A program made the position numbers and the translations under genes. The notes below the pieces were generated by a model. The model ran no database searches. It was not told where the DNA came from and was given only the letters and a program-made list of their open reading frames with translations. A stretch of DNA of 64,000 nucleotides, taken from Bog-950 sp046329515 (GTDB taxonomy: Bacteria > Bacteroidota > Bacteroidia > Chitinophagales > LD1). The stretch lies in assembly GCA_046329515.1 (NCBI GenBank), contig JAXLUM010000001.1, positions 992,001 through 1,056,000 of the forward strand, written 5' to 3'. Below, one piece after another: positions 18,533 to 26,384 of the stretch (position 1 is its first letter; each line of letters opens with the position of its first letter).

Positions 18533-19537
18533 TTATCCTTCCTGCAGTTCCAGGCACACTATCATTCCATAACTAAACAGCCATAGTTTGTTACCCTGCA
18601 GGCTTGCAATTTTGTTGCCGCGTATATCATCAATATAAGGCGCATAATCTTTACCGCTAAGGCTAATGCGGCTAAGTTCACCGGTATTAAGGTTATGCAG
18701 CATAATAGCTAATGATGACTTGGTTTGGTTATTAAACCAAGCATAATATTTATTGCCATCTAAAAAATTGCCGTTATGATAGGTGGTGTCAATTTCCTGT
18801 ATTATGGCGCCGGAGGTGTAATCGGCCTTTAGCATATGCAAATAAAGTTTGGCTTGTGCCGAACCAAGTCTTACTGAATCATAAGGCCGTGAGCTGATAA
18901 GTTGCAGTTGGTTATTAAACTTGCCAAAAGCCGCCACTACCGGCAGGTTAGGGGTGCCCAGGTGGTCACCGGGGTCATTAGGGAAGGCAAAGCTGCGCGG
19001 GTGGAATAGGTAATCGGCATAGCCATCAGCTAATTGCACTTCCGTAAAAAAACTGGTGCGGTTTTTATACTGTATTTCGTCAATTACCACATACAGGCGG
19101 TTTTCCTGTTCGTTATAACAGGCTTTTAACGGGGCCTCGGGTTCAGGGTGACCCCAGTTTTTTATAAAAGGGTAGGGGTTCCTAAAGGGCAAAACCTTCA
19201 TTTCCGCATCAAAGGTTTCGAACAGTACCACCATATCATGATAAATTACACCATAGCCCTGCTTATAATTGAACAAAGCGCCGCGTTGTTCATATTGGCG
19301 GCTTATCCATTCTTTTTCATCGCGTTGGCGTGTAAACTCCTCCGATAAAGGCCCAAGGTCAATATAGTTCAGTATTCCCTTTTCGAGGTTAATGCGGCAC
19401 AATTTGCGGTTAGAATAATCCTGTGCTACCGCACTTACCCCATCAGGTAGGGCAATGCCATAGCGGCATTCAAAATCCTTGGGTACAAAGCTGCCTAATA
19501 CCTTGTACTTAATCTTCCGGGGCTTAATTGCATCCAT
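18533..19537 (-). CDS. Predicted beta-propeller-like protein, function unknown
   Basis: 334 residues from the ATG at 19537 (TTG at 19546 also possible). There is no obvious signal peptide. The sequence is beta-rich with repeated short strands (GIALPDGVSAVAQDYSNRKLCRINLEKG, NRLYVVIDEIQYKN, GNKIASLQGNKLWLFSYG) that suggest a six- or seven-bladed propeller of the 6-bladed-TolB type. No catalytic signature is visible. It converges on the gene ending at 18502. Confidence 0.55.
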   Translation of the reverse strand: MDAIKPRKIKYKVLGSFVPKDFECRYGIALPDGVSAVAQDYSNRKLCRINLEKGILNYIDLGPLSEEFTRQRDEKEWISRQYEQRGALFNYKQGYGVIYHDMVVLFETFDAEMKVLPFRNPYPFIKNWGHPEPEAPLKACYNEQENRLYVVIDEIQYKNRTSFFTEVQLADGYADYLFHPRSFAFPNDPGDHLGTPNLPVVAAFGKFNNQLQLISSRPYDSVRLGSAQAKLYLHMLKADYTSGAIIQEIDTTYHNGNFLDGNKYYAWFNNQTKSSLAIMLHNLNTGELSRISLSGKDYAPYIDDIRGNKIASLQGNKLWLFSYGMIVCLELQEG

Positions 19538-19683
19538 TCTCACCAAATATGGCTATTTCATTTATAAATGTAATACTTTATTGGACTGACAAATCATATT
19601 CACGGTAAATACCACTTTAATATAAAAACTAACTAATATCATATTGTTTTATATGTATGTTTTAATAAATTGCATGCAAAACA

Positions 19684-20022
19684 ATGTATATGGGAAAATT
19701 TGTAGTTGCTAAACGCACAAATGGTGAATTTCAGTTTAAACTGAATGCTGACAATGGACAAACAATTTTAGTAAGCGAAGGTTACGCAACCCGCGCCGCC
19801 TGCGATAATGGAGTGGAATCGGTTAAGAAAAATGCTCCGGATGATAGTCGCTACGAGCGTAAAACCTCAACCAACAACAAATACTACTTCAACCTTAAAG
19901 CCGGTAATGGCCAAATTATTGGCACCAGCGAGATGTATGAAAGTGAAGCCGGTAGAGAAAATGGTATTGAAAGTGTAAAGAAAAATGCCCCTGATGCTAA
20001 AATAGACGACCAAACGGCCTAA
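19684..20022 (+). CDS. YegP-like protein, two tandem DUF1508 repeats
   Basis: 112 residues containing two copies of the roughly 50-residue DUF1508 unit. Both copies show FxFxLxAxNGQxI, then SExY, then NGxESVKKNAPD. This matches the E. coli YegP family, small stable proteins of unknown function. Two ATG codons (19684 and 19690) are usable. A terminator follows 24 bases after the stop. Confidence 0.88.
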   Translation: MYMGKFVVAKRTNGEFQFKLNADNGQTILVSEGYATRAACDNGVESVKKNAPDDSRYERKTSTNNKYYFNLKAGNGQIIGTSEMYESEAGRENGIESVKKNAPDAKIDDQTA

Positions 20023-20045
20023 CTATTGAAGCTGATTTACCCCAT

Positions 20046-20074
20046 GCCCTGCGACGTTCGCGGGGCTTTTTTAT
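20046..20074 (+). terminator. Terminator after YegP-like gene
   Basis: 8-bp stem GCCCTGCG (20046-20053) with CGCGGGGC (20059-20066), one G-T pair, loop ACGTT, followed by a run of six T. Confidence 0.88.
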
Positions 20075-20180
20075 TTATTAAAACTACGCACGGTTAAAAG
20101 GTAGCAATGTTGTCCCTTTATTTGGGTATTGCTTTTGGCGTAAATCGCCTGCACATTTACTTATACTATAAAATAAGTAT

Positions 20181-21248
20181 ATGGTACACGCTACAGCTAT
20201 TAACCCCAAAACCGCCTGCCTGCTTTCTTCTATTGCTTATTGCGCTAATGTGCAACAGGCTTTAAATACCTATATGAAAGGCTGGAAAGCGGTTTGGAAC
20301 CCTATTGCTATTAAAGGCACTTATGCCTTTGTAGCGCAGGACCCTACTCAAACTTCTTATGTTATAGCTATAAGAGGCTCCTTGCTGAACTTTAGCTGGG
20401 GCGCGTTTTATAATTGGATTGAACAGGACTTGAACGTTGCTACCCAGGTAAATTGGCCTTATGCGCAAGCAGGTATAACCAATGCAAAAGTATCGCAAGG
20501 CGCCTGGGATGCCTTACAGGATTTACAAAGCATGGGTGACCGGGCAACTTTGCGCACACTTATTCAATTTCTTGCTACCCTGCCACCAACAGCCAGCATT
20601 TCGGTAGTTGGCCATAGTTTAGGAGGTAATTTGGCTACCACAACAGCTTCGTGGTTATACTGGTGGTTTAATCAAGCAGGAAAAACGCGCAACAATATAT
20701 CGGTTTGCACCTTTGCTGCGCCCGCAGCCGGCAACCAGTTTTTTGCACAGGACTTCAATAGCAAACTGCCTGTTAGCATGCGCTTTGAAAGCATAAACGA
20801 TATTGTGCCTAAATTTCCTGTAGCATCAGAAGTGCTCGGCCTGCGCGATTTATATGTGCCCAGCCCGGCGGCTACTGAAATTATTGTCTTCCATCTCGGT
20901 TACGATATGTACCTCAGTTATTTCTTCTATCTGGCATCCGGCGGAATTATTGATGTTGAATACAAAAGCGGATTCTACATAAACAACGTTTGGAACAATT
21001 CCTACTATACCCAGCCCGATGGCAGCGGATATTTGATGAATATTCCTGTTTCAGGTAAATACCCAACCAATGACGTTACCGATTGGTTAGAGGAGGCTGC
21101 CTACCAGCATAGCATCAATCAATATTCAACTGCTTTAGGTGTGCCTTTGGTTAGTTGTGTTCCTAGTATTGAAATGATGATGGGAAAAAAGATAAGTACA
21201 CGTGCAACCAAAGCAAAACCGAAACCTAAAGCGCGTAAAACTAAGTAG
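20181..21248 (+). CDS. Lipase, class 3 family
   Basis: 355 residues, alpha/beta-hydrolase of the Lipase_3 family, expected to hydrolyse acylglycerols or related esters. The nucleophile elbow VVGHSLGG places Ser146; the likely acid is Asp207 (SINDIVPKFP). The best catalytic His is His310 in YQHSINQY, matching the HxxxxY pattern of the family. An oxyanion-type segment VIAIRGS (61-67) precedes it. No signal peptide is seen, so it may be intracellular. The C-terminus ends in a Lys/Arg-rich tail (TKAKPKPKARKTK) that could bind membranes or nucleic acid. Converges on the acyltransferase gene with a 15-base gap. Confidence 0.8.
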   Translation: MVHATAINPKTACLLSSIAYCANVQQALNTYMKGWKAVWNPIAIKGTYAFVAQDPTQTSYVIAIRGSLLNFSWGAFYNWIEQDLNVATQVNWPYAQAGITNAKVSQGAWDALQDLQSMGDRATLRTLIQFLATLPPTASISVVGHSLGGNLATTTASWLYWWFNQAGKTRNNISVCTFAAPAAGNQFFAQDFNSKLPVSMRFESINDIVPKFPVASEVLGLRDLYVPSPAATEIIVFHLGYDMYLSYFFYLASGGIIDVEYKSGFYINNVWNNSYYTQPDGSGYLMNIPVSGKYPTNDVTDWLEEAAYQHSINQYSTALGVPLVSCVPSIEMMMGKKISTRATKAKPKPKARKTK

Positions 21249-21263
21249 CAATCAAATGCCTGC

Positions 21264-21965
21264 TTAAGGGAATGTGGGGGGCTTGGTTTCCAGGCGGTGT
21301 TGTAAATCATCCAACACCATTTTCTTCCATGTTTGGCTATCAACCGGTGCATCAAACAACGCTTTGTATTCCTCAATTTCAAATACCTCTATATCCATTT
21401 TAATGGTTTTGAAAAGTTTGGGGAAACCCTCACCCGGCGCTTGTATGTGATGTAATCCTCCGCTATAAGCTAATATTACCTGCCCTTTGTCTAAACCCGC
21501 AAGTATATCTACTACACCCGGCTTTACAGTCATCTTTTTCCCTTGCGAGTCCAACCCTGTGCGCCTTTTCATGCGCCCTTCGGCAGCTATTACAATTACT
21601 GAATCATCATAAATACCTTCAAGAAATTGTTTCCAGCTATCATCGCGCTTACGGGTAATGCTGCGCATACCCGGGTTAAACAGTTTTAATATAGTGCCTA
21701 CAAAGGGCCGCTTCAGGGTTTTATCTGCCACCGGTGCCACCATACGCTTAGAAAGAATACGCAAAAAGGAAATAGGTAAAAAACCAACGTAAACAATTTC
21801 AAAAAGGGAGGTGTGGTTTAAGAATATAATGAGCCGGATATTATTCCACTCAATCTCTTTTTTTGGCCAACCAATCTTAAAGCGATAGAATATATTAGAG
21901 AGCGCCTTAATAAACAGAAAGGTAACAAAACTGATTAAGCTCTTCATAAGGCGCAATAGGTGCAT
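21264..21965 (-). CDS. PlsC-like lysophospholipid acyltransferase family protein
   Basis: 233 residues with an N-terminal hydrophobic helix and an LPLAT/PlsC-type fold. Motif I is NHTSLFE (about 50-56), an H-x4-E variant of the usual H-x4-D. A later motif AAEGRMKR corresponds to the EGTR motif. It probably transfers an acyl chain to a lipid head or glycerol phosphate at the inner membrane, but acceptor specificity is unknown. The altered acid may alter catalysis. Also possible: a hemolysin-type or ornithine-lipid acyltransferase. Confidence 0.65.
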   Translation of the reverse strand: MHLLRLMKSLISFVTFLFIKALSNIFYRFKIGWPKKEIEWNNIRLIIFLNHTSLFEIVYVGFLPISFLRILSKRMVAPVADKTLKRPFVGTILKLFNPGMRSITRKRDDSWKQFLEGIYDDSVIVIAAEGRMKRRTGLDSQGKKMTVKPGVVDILAGLDKGQVILAYSGGLHHIQAPGEGFPKLFKTIKMDIEVFEIEEYKALFDAPVDSQTWKKMVLDDLQHRLETKPPTFP

Positions 21966-22028
21966 TCATAAATTACTTTCACCCGCCTGTAAAGTTAACG
22001 GAATCAGCGGCTGTTGTTGTATGTTCTA

Positions 22029-22382
22029 TTAAAAAACATACCCAAAACCTTCAATATACTTTTGAAGAGCCATGTAAACTATTAATCCCACTAAGCTTAT
22101 AACTGCCGCCGTTATATAAACTGGTGTTTTGCTTTGGTCTTTCTCTACCACAAAAAAACGGGCAAAGCGAACACCAAACAGCAGGAATATAATTCCAATT
22201 AAACTGCTGAAAACTGCTACAAATATACCGCCCATTGATAGAGAGACATCTGCTGCATGGTGTTGAGCATCTTTTATGGGGCTTAGTATACTTAAGTAAA
22301 CCAATAACCCGCCAAGGCACATAAAAAGGGCTCCCACCGCGCGGGGATGTTTCAAAATGAGTTTAGGGGAATTGTTATCCAT
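22029..22382 (-). CDS. Small membrane protein, function unknown
   Basis: 117 residues from the ATG at 22382 (GTG at 22400 possible). Three hydrophobic segments: AVGALFMCLGGLLVYLSIL, GGIFVAVFSSLIGIIFLLFG and VYITAAVISLVGLIVYMAL. No family recognised. It is divergent from the inactive signal-peptidase homologue. Confidence 0.5.
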   Translation of the reverse strand: MDNNSPKLILKHPRAVGALFMCLGGLLVYLSILSPIKDAQHHAADVSLSMGGIFVAVFSSLIGIIFLLFGVRFARFFVVEKDQSKTPVYITAAVISLVGLIVYMALQKYIEGFGYVF

Positions 22383-22460
22383 ACTATTTTTGTGATGCAC
22401 TTAATCTTTTATTTCCATAGCAAAGTTAATAGCTGCGTATATTTATCAATATAAATTCCC

Positions 22461-23129
22461 ATGAAAAAAGCTCCATTAACTATCATTGTTGTTGTCGGAA
22501 TGCTTTTTGTTTTTATAGCTGTTTGCAGATTAAGTGGCTTTTTGCAATACTATGAAGTTGCCTCTCCCGCCGACTTTCCCAACCTGAAGGTGGGTCATCT
22601 TTTTCTCTCCTCAAATTTGGTAAAGCCTAAAAACGGTGACTTTATTTGTTTTAAAGCAGTAATGCCGCATAGTGATAAAGAAGATAATTATGTTTTTCGT
22701 TTGTATGGAAGCGGTGGAGATGTTGTGGAGGTTAAAAACGGATATTGTTTTATTAACGGGCTTTTAGCCGATAGCAATATTCATTTGGCGCATAGCTATA
22801 TAACATCAAGCGAGAATCTCCCACTTATCCAAAAACAGCTTAGCGATATTGAACCGGCTTATTCTCCTTCGCCGGATTCCGTAATACTTAATCTGCCTGA
22901 TGCCGAGGTTGCTGAAAAGCATTTACCCATTATTCGCTTTAATTCTCCTTTTACATCTGAACTTTATAATCCGAATAGTCAGCAATGGACTACTTCCAAT
23001 TACGGGCCTGTTACAGTTCCTGCAGGTAAGTATTTTGTGCTGGGGGATAATCGCGATAACTCGTACGATTCACGTTATATTGGTTTTATTGATCAGCGTA
23101 AGTTTACGGGTACCGTTATTTACTACTAA
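22461..23129 (+). CDS. Signal peptidase I homologue lacking catalytic Ser and Lys
   Basis: 222 residues with an N-terminal membrane anchor (about 6-28) and an S26 fold. The C-terminal box GDNRDNSYDSR (195-205) is perfectly conserved. However, the segment equivalent to the catalytic Ser box (SM-P-TL) reads VASPADFPNL, giving Ala37 in place of the nucleophile. The Lys box (YVKRLIG in active enzymes) reads YVFRLYG, giving Phe79 in place of the general base. The surrounding residues stay aligned, so this is residue loss rather than frameshift. It is therefore predicted not to be a protease by the known mechanism; binding of exported substrates or partner proteins is possible. Its stop codon overlaps that of the convergent vWA gene. 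Confidence 0.85.
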   Translation: MKKAPLTIIVVVGMLFVFIAVCRLSGFLQYYEVASPADFPNLKVGHLFLSSNLVKPKNGDFICFKAVMPHSDKEDNYVFRLYGSGGDVVEVKNGYCFINGLLADSNIHLAHSYITSSENLPLIQKQLSDIEPAYSPSPDSVILNLPDAEVAEKHLPIIRFNSPFTSELYNPNSQQWTTSNYGPVTVPAGKYFVLGDNRDNSYDSRYIGFIDQRKFTGTVIYY

Positions 23130-24328
23130 CTTTCGTAAACCAACTTGAAGCGGCCTTTCTCCAGTTTAAATTTTTGCCCTTTAATAACAAATATTTCTCC
23201 CTCGTTAACTTTTGCAAGGTCTTCAATGTCCTTTTCAATGGTATGTACCGAACCGCCTGTTGCACGGGCAATGTTCAAATAATCTACGTTTATTCCCCCC
23301 ATTACTCCGCATAGAATGATGTGCACCGGCTTGTTCACTTTCTCCAGAAAAGCTATATCCTTAACGTTAGCGTAGTTGTCGGCAATCATAATTATTTCCT
23401 TACAGGCGGGCATCTTCTCTTGCGTGCGTATAAGTGCTTCAATATTATTTTCTGGTGCATCACCGCCACTACCGGCAAACATTGCTCTCAGCATTAAATT
23501 TTCTACAGAATCATATTTAGCAACGCGGCCAAAGTAAACACCACCGGTGTTACCTATTATTTTTTTATCGTCCGGGGTGTTATCGCCATCATTAAAGAAG
23601 GTATAACTGCAATCACCGGCAGTTTTGGCGTGCAGTTTAAACCATACCATGGTTTGCAGTAAGTAGGGGCTCATGCTACCGGTTACATCACAAACCACAG
23701 GCATATCTTTCCAGCCTTGCTTGCGGTTCATTACACTTAGCACTGCCGAGTCGCGTAACTCCGGAAAACTGTTGTTTAGCTTTTCCCTTGCACCCGGTTT
23801 GCGGTCGGCCACATCAGCCACCAACTTTACATACAGATTTACCTTGTCGCTCATACTTTTACCCATATCTGCGGTAAAAGGAATGGCGGGTTCGGGCCTG
23901 TAGCTTATTACAAAGCCATGGAAAAGTTTACGTGCATCTTCTTCCGTTTCACATTCCGTTTGGGCAATAAACTTCCATTTAGTTAAGCTGCTGCTGAACA
24001 ATTCAGGCGCCTGCTCCTGCAAGTTAGTAAGGCGGTCAATATTCAACTTTGGTTGGTCAAAGTATTCTGACTTTTGATAGGCGGTATAAACCAATTCTAC
24101 TTTTAGTATAGAGTAATCCTTTATCTCGCGGTAAGCGGTCAGGTCCTTTATATCTGCAGAGTTAAAATCCATAGGTATGTAAACCTGGTTGCTCTTTATT
24201 TTGGAAATAAAATAGCGGCTTATCGTATCCTGCTTAAATTTAACCAGGTCTTCAGGTTGGTAGCCCTGGGCAGAAGAGATAAAGGTAAAAGCCGTAATAA
24301 GGCTTAGTAGTAACAATAGCTTTTTCAT
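23126..24328 (-). CDS. Secreted von Willebrand factor A-like protein
   Basis: About 400 residues from the ATG at 24328, which begins a signal peptide (MKKLLLLLSL...FISSAQ); an upstream start would bury it. The C-terminal half has a vWA fold with a MIDAS-type start VVCDVTGSMSPYL, then FNDGDNTPDDKKI and an acidic GSGGDAPENN. vWA proteins bind partners through a divalent ion. The N-terminal half (about 20-190) is unrecognised. The gene's stop overlaps the stop of the signal-peptidase homologue by three bases on the opposite strand. Confidence 0.65.
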   Translation of the reverse strand: MKKLLLLLSLITAFTFISSAQGYQPEDLVKFKQDTISRYFISKIKSNQVYIPMDFNSADIKDLTAYREIKDYSILKVELVYTAYQKSEYFDQPKLNIDRLTNLQEQAPELFSSSLTKWKFIAQTECETEEDARKLFHGFVISYRPEPAIPFTADMGKSMSDKVNLYVKLVADVADRKPGAREKLNNSFPELRDSAVLSVMNRKQGWKDMPVVCDVTGSMSPYLLQTMVWFKLHAKTAGDCSYTFFNDGDNTPDDKKIIGNTGGVYFGRVAKYDSVENLMLRAMFAGSGGDAPENNIEALIRTQEKMPACKEIIMIADNYANVKDIAFLEKVNKPVHIILCGVMGGINVDYLNIARATGGSVHTIEKDIEDLAKVNEGEIFVIKGQKFKLEKGRFKLVYES

Positions 24329-24435
24329 AGCTGTATTTTTATGTTTAACCATGTGCTTTTATGGTTAATACCATGTTTAGAAAAAGGTAACCCTGCTTGC
24401 AGAAAAAAAATCGGGCAATAAGGTATTTTCACTGC

Positions 24436-25368
24436 ATGAATAAGTTTTGTATAGCCATACATGGCGGTGCAGGCACTATACTGCGCTCAACAATGACGGA
24501 GGAAAAGGAGCAGAACTATAAAGCTGCCTTAAAAGCTGCCCTGCATGCCGGTTTTTCGGTTTTAGAAAAAGGTGGTAGCGCCCTTGATGCTGTTGAAGCA
24601 GCCGTTGTTAGCCTTGAAGATTGCCCTTTGTTTAATGCCGGTAAAGGCGCCGTTTATACCAATGATGGCCGGCACGAGATGGATGCCGCTGTTATGTGGG
24701 GCAAAGACAAAAGCGCCGGTGCTGTTTCACTTATCCGCAATGTAAGAAATCCTGTAAGCCTTGCGCGCGCTGTTATGGAAAAAAGCGAACACGTTTACTT
24801 ATGTGGTGAAGGGGCTGAAACGTTTGCCCGTGCACAAGGCTTACCTTTTGAAAGCGACGAATATTTTAATGATGATTTCCGCTACCAACAATGGCAAAAG
24901 GCTAAAAAGGAAGATACTGCCTACCTGGACCATAATGTGCAAACGGACGATAAAAAATTTGGAACGGTAGGAGCGGTAGCTTTGGATATAAATGGAAACC
25001 TTGCTGCTGCCACCAGCACCGGCGGTATGACCAACAAAAAGTTTGGACGAATTGGAGATTCGCCAATTATTGGTGCAGGAACCTATGCTAACAATAATAC
25101 CTGCGCTATTTCATGCACCGGGCACGGTGAGCTGTTTATACGTATGGTAACAGCCTATGATGTAAGTTGTTTAATGGAGTACAAGGGCTTATCGCTAAGT
25201 GATGCCTGCAATGAAGTGGTAATGAAAAAGATGGTGGCCATACAGGGCGAAGGCGGCCTTATAGCCATTGATAAAAATGGGAATATTGAACTTTGCTTTA
25301 ACAGCGAGGGCATGTACCGCGCTATGAAAAGCAGCGAAGGTGAAGAGTTGATTGCTATATATAAATAG
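24436..25368 (+). CDS. iaaA: Isoaspartyl peptidase / plant-type L-asparaginase
   Basis: 310 residues from the ATG at 24436 (an upstream TTG at 24397 is disfavoured because HGGAG should lie near the N-terminus). An Ntn hydrolase: IAIHGGAGT at the start, GxVYTNDGRHEMDAAVM in the alpha subunit, and the autocleavage site KFGTVGAVALD with Thr177 as the nucleophile. GGMTNKKFGRIGDSPIIGAGTYA lines the pocket. The family cleaves isoaspartyl dipeptides, including beta-Asp-Arg, the product of cyanophycinase. The neighbouring genes encode cyanophycinase and cyanophycin synthetase, so use of cyanophycin dipeptides is the likely role here. Confidence 0.9.
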   Translation: MNKFCIAIHGGAGTILRSTMTEEKEQNYKAALKAALHAGFSVLEKGGSALDAVEAAVVSLEDCPLFNAGKGAVYTNDGRHEMDAAVMWGKDKSAGAVSLIRNVRNPVSLARAVMEKSEHVYLCGEGAETFARAQGLPFESDEYFNDDFRYQQWQKAKKEDTAYLDHNVQTDDKKFGTVGAVALDINGNLAAATSTGGMTNKKFGRIGDSPIIGAGTYANNNTCAISCTGHGELFIRMVTAYDVSCLMEYKGLSLSDACNEVVMKKMVAIQGEGGLIAIDKNGNIELCFNSEGMYRAMKSSEGEELIAIYK

Positions 25369-25396
25369 TTAGCTGTAGCTTAATGGTAAAGTCTGC
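25369..25396 (+). other. Possible tRNA 5'-half remnant (D-arm only)
   Basis: TGTAGCTTAATGGTAAAGT just after the iaaA stop matches a tRNA D-arm, with GCTT pairing AAGT and the GG/TA loop bases of elongator tRNAs. No anticodon arm, T-arm or acceptor partner follows, so it is not a functional tRNA. It may be a degraded tRNA gene or chance. Confidence 0.3.
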
Positions 25397-25401
25397 ATTC
25401 A

Positions 25402-26274
25402 CTATTCCGCTGACTTAACCACCACTTCCTGACCCTTAAACTTGCGTGTTCGCACATTATAGCTATTGCCTTTAGCCATAATATGTACTATTATATTCTC
25501 TACTGAAATAGGCTCATCAAAATCAATATCGGCAATATTGTTGTACTGAATATTCCGTCCATCTAAAACCATAACACTGCCTGAACCTATTGCCTGCAGT
25601 TCTTCTCCTTTGCTTACAATTACGCCGGTATCTTCACCAAGCCCTATACCTATAGCACCCGGGTTTGCAGCAACTGCCTGTGCCAAACGCGAAAAACGCC
25701 CACGTTTATTAAAATGTGAGTCTATTATTACTCCGTTTATGAACCCCAAACCCGTAGTGATTTTTACTTCTCCTTTTAAATGGGCATTGGTTGCATTGCC
25801 TTCATAAATCATAGTATTGCTCATAGCCATTGCTCCAGCGCTTGTTCCGGCCACTACAAAATCCTCGTTCTGATATTTCTCTATTACCAGGTCTAAAAAA
25901 GGAGTTCCCCCAAAAATAGAAGAGAGCCTTAACTGGTTTCCCCCTGAAAACATAATGGCCTTACACGCTCTTACGCGCTCCACATTTTCCGGAAGCAGGG
26001 CTTCCTCCCGCGTACGTATGCGCAGGTGGCTAACATTACTGCAGCCCAGTTTAGCAAAAGCAGAAAGGTAATTTTCCCCCACCTCATCGGGTATAGAAGA
26101 TGCTGTGGTAACTACTTCTATTCGGCTATCCTTACCGCTTAATAAGGTTGTTATTGTTTTAAGTATGCCCAGCTCAAAAAAGTTAAGATGGCTGCGTTGT
26201 ATAATACCTGCTTCTAAATCAGTGCCTTTGTCTTCTGCGCCGCCAACGGCAATCAGTTTACCCTGTGGTGTCAT
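25402..26274 (-). CDS. cphB: Cyanophycinase
   Basis: About 290 residues (S51 serine peptidase), which releases beta-Asp-Arg dipeptides from cyanophycin. The ATG at 26274 starts MTPQGKLIAVGGAEDKG, the usual N-terminus; a GTG at 26337 would add 21 residues. Motifs: FSGGNQLRL and the nucleophile elbow VVAGTSAGAMAMS (Ser145 from this start). GLGFINGVIIDSHFNKRGRFSRL supplies the C-terminal family block. No signal peptide, so it acts in the cytoplasm. It is divergent from cphA and convergent with iaaA. Confidence 0.92.
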   Translation of the reverse strand: MTPQGKLIAVGGAEDKGTDLEAGIIQRSHLNFFELGILKTITTLLSGKDSRIEVVTTASSIPDEVGENYLSAFAKLGCSNVSHLRIRTREEALLPENVERVRACKAIMFSGGNQLRLSSIFGGTPFLDLVIEKYQNEDFVVAGTSAGAMAMSNTMIYEGNATNAHLKGEVKITTGLGFINGVIIDSHFNKRGRFSRLAQAVAANPGAIGIGLGEDTGVIVSKGEELQAIGSGSVMVLDGRNIQYNNIADIDFDEPISVENIIVHIMAKGNSYNVRTRKFKGQEVVVKSAE

Positions 26275-26384
26275 TCTGCTTATTAAAGGGGCTAAATTGC
26301 GGAAAGCGGGGGTATTCGGCAGGCTTTTTTTCAACACTTGCCAATCAACTTAAAATTTTAAATTGCAGTAATCAAACACTGTGT

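Noticed and set aside
24397..24435. Longer N-terminus for the isoaspartyl peptidase
   Set aside because: It would add 13 residues before the conserved HGGAG start and uses TTG, while an ATG is available at 24436.
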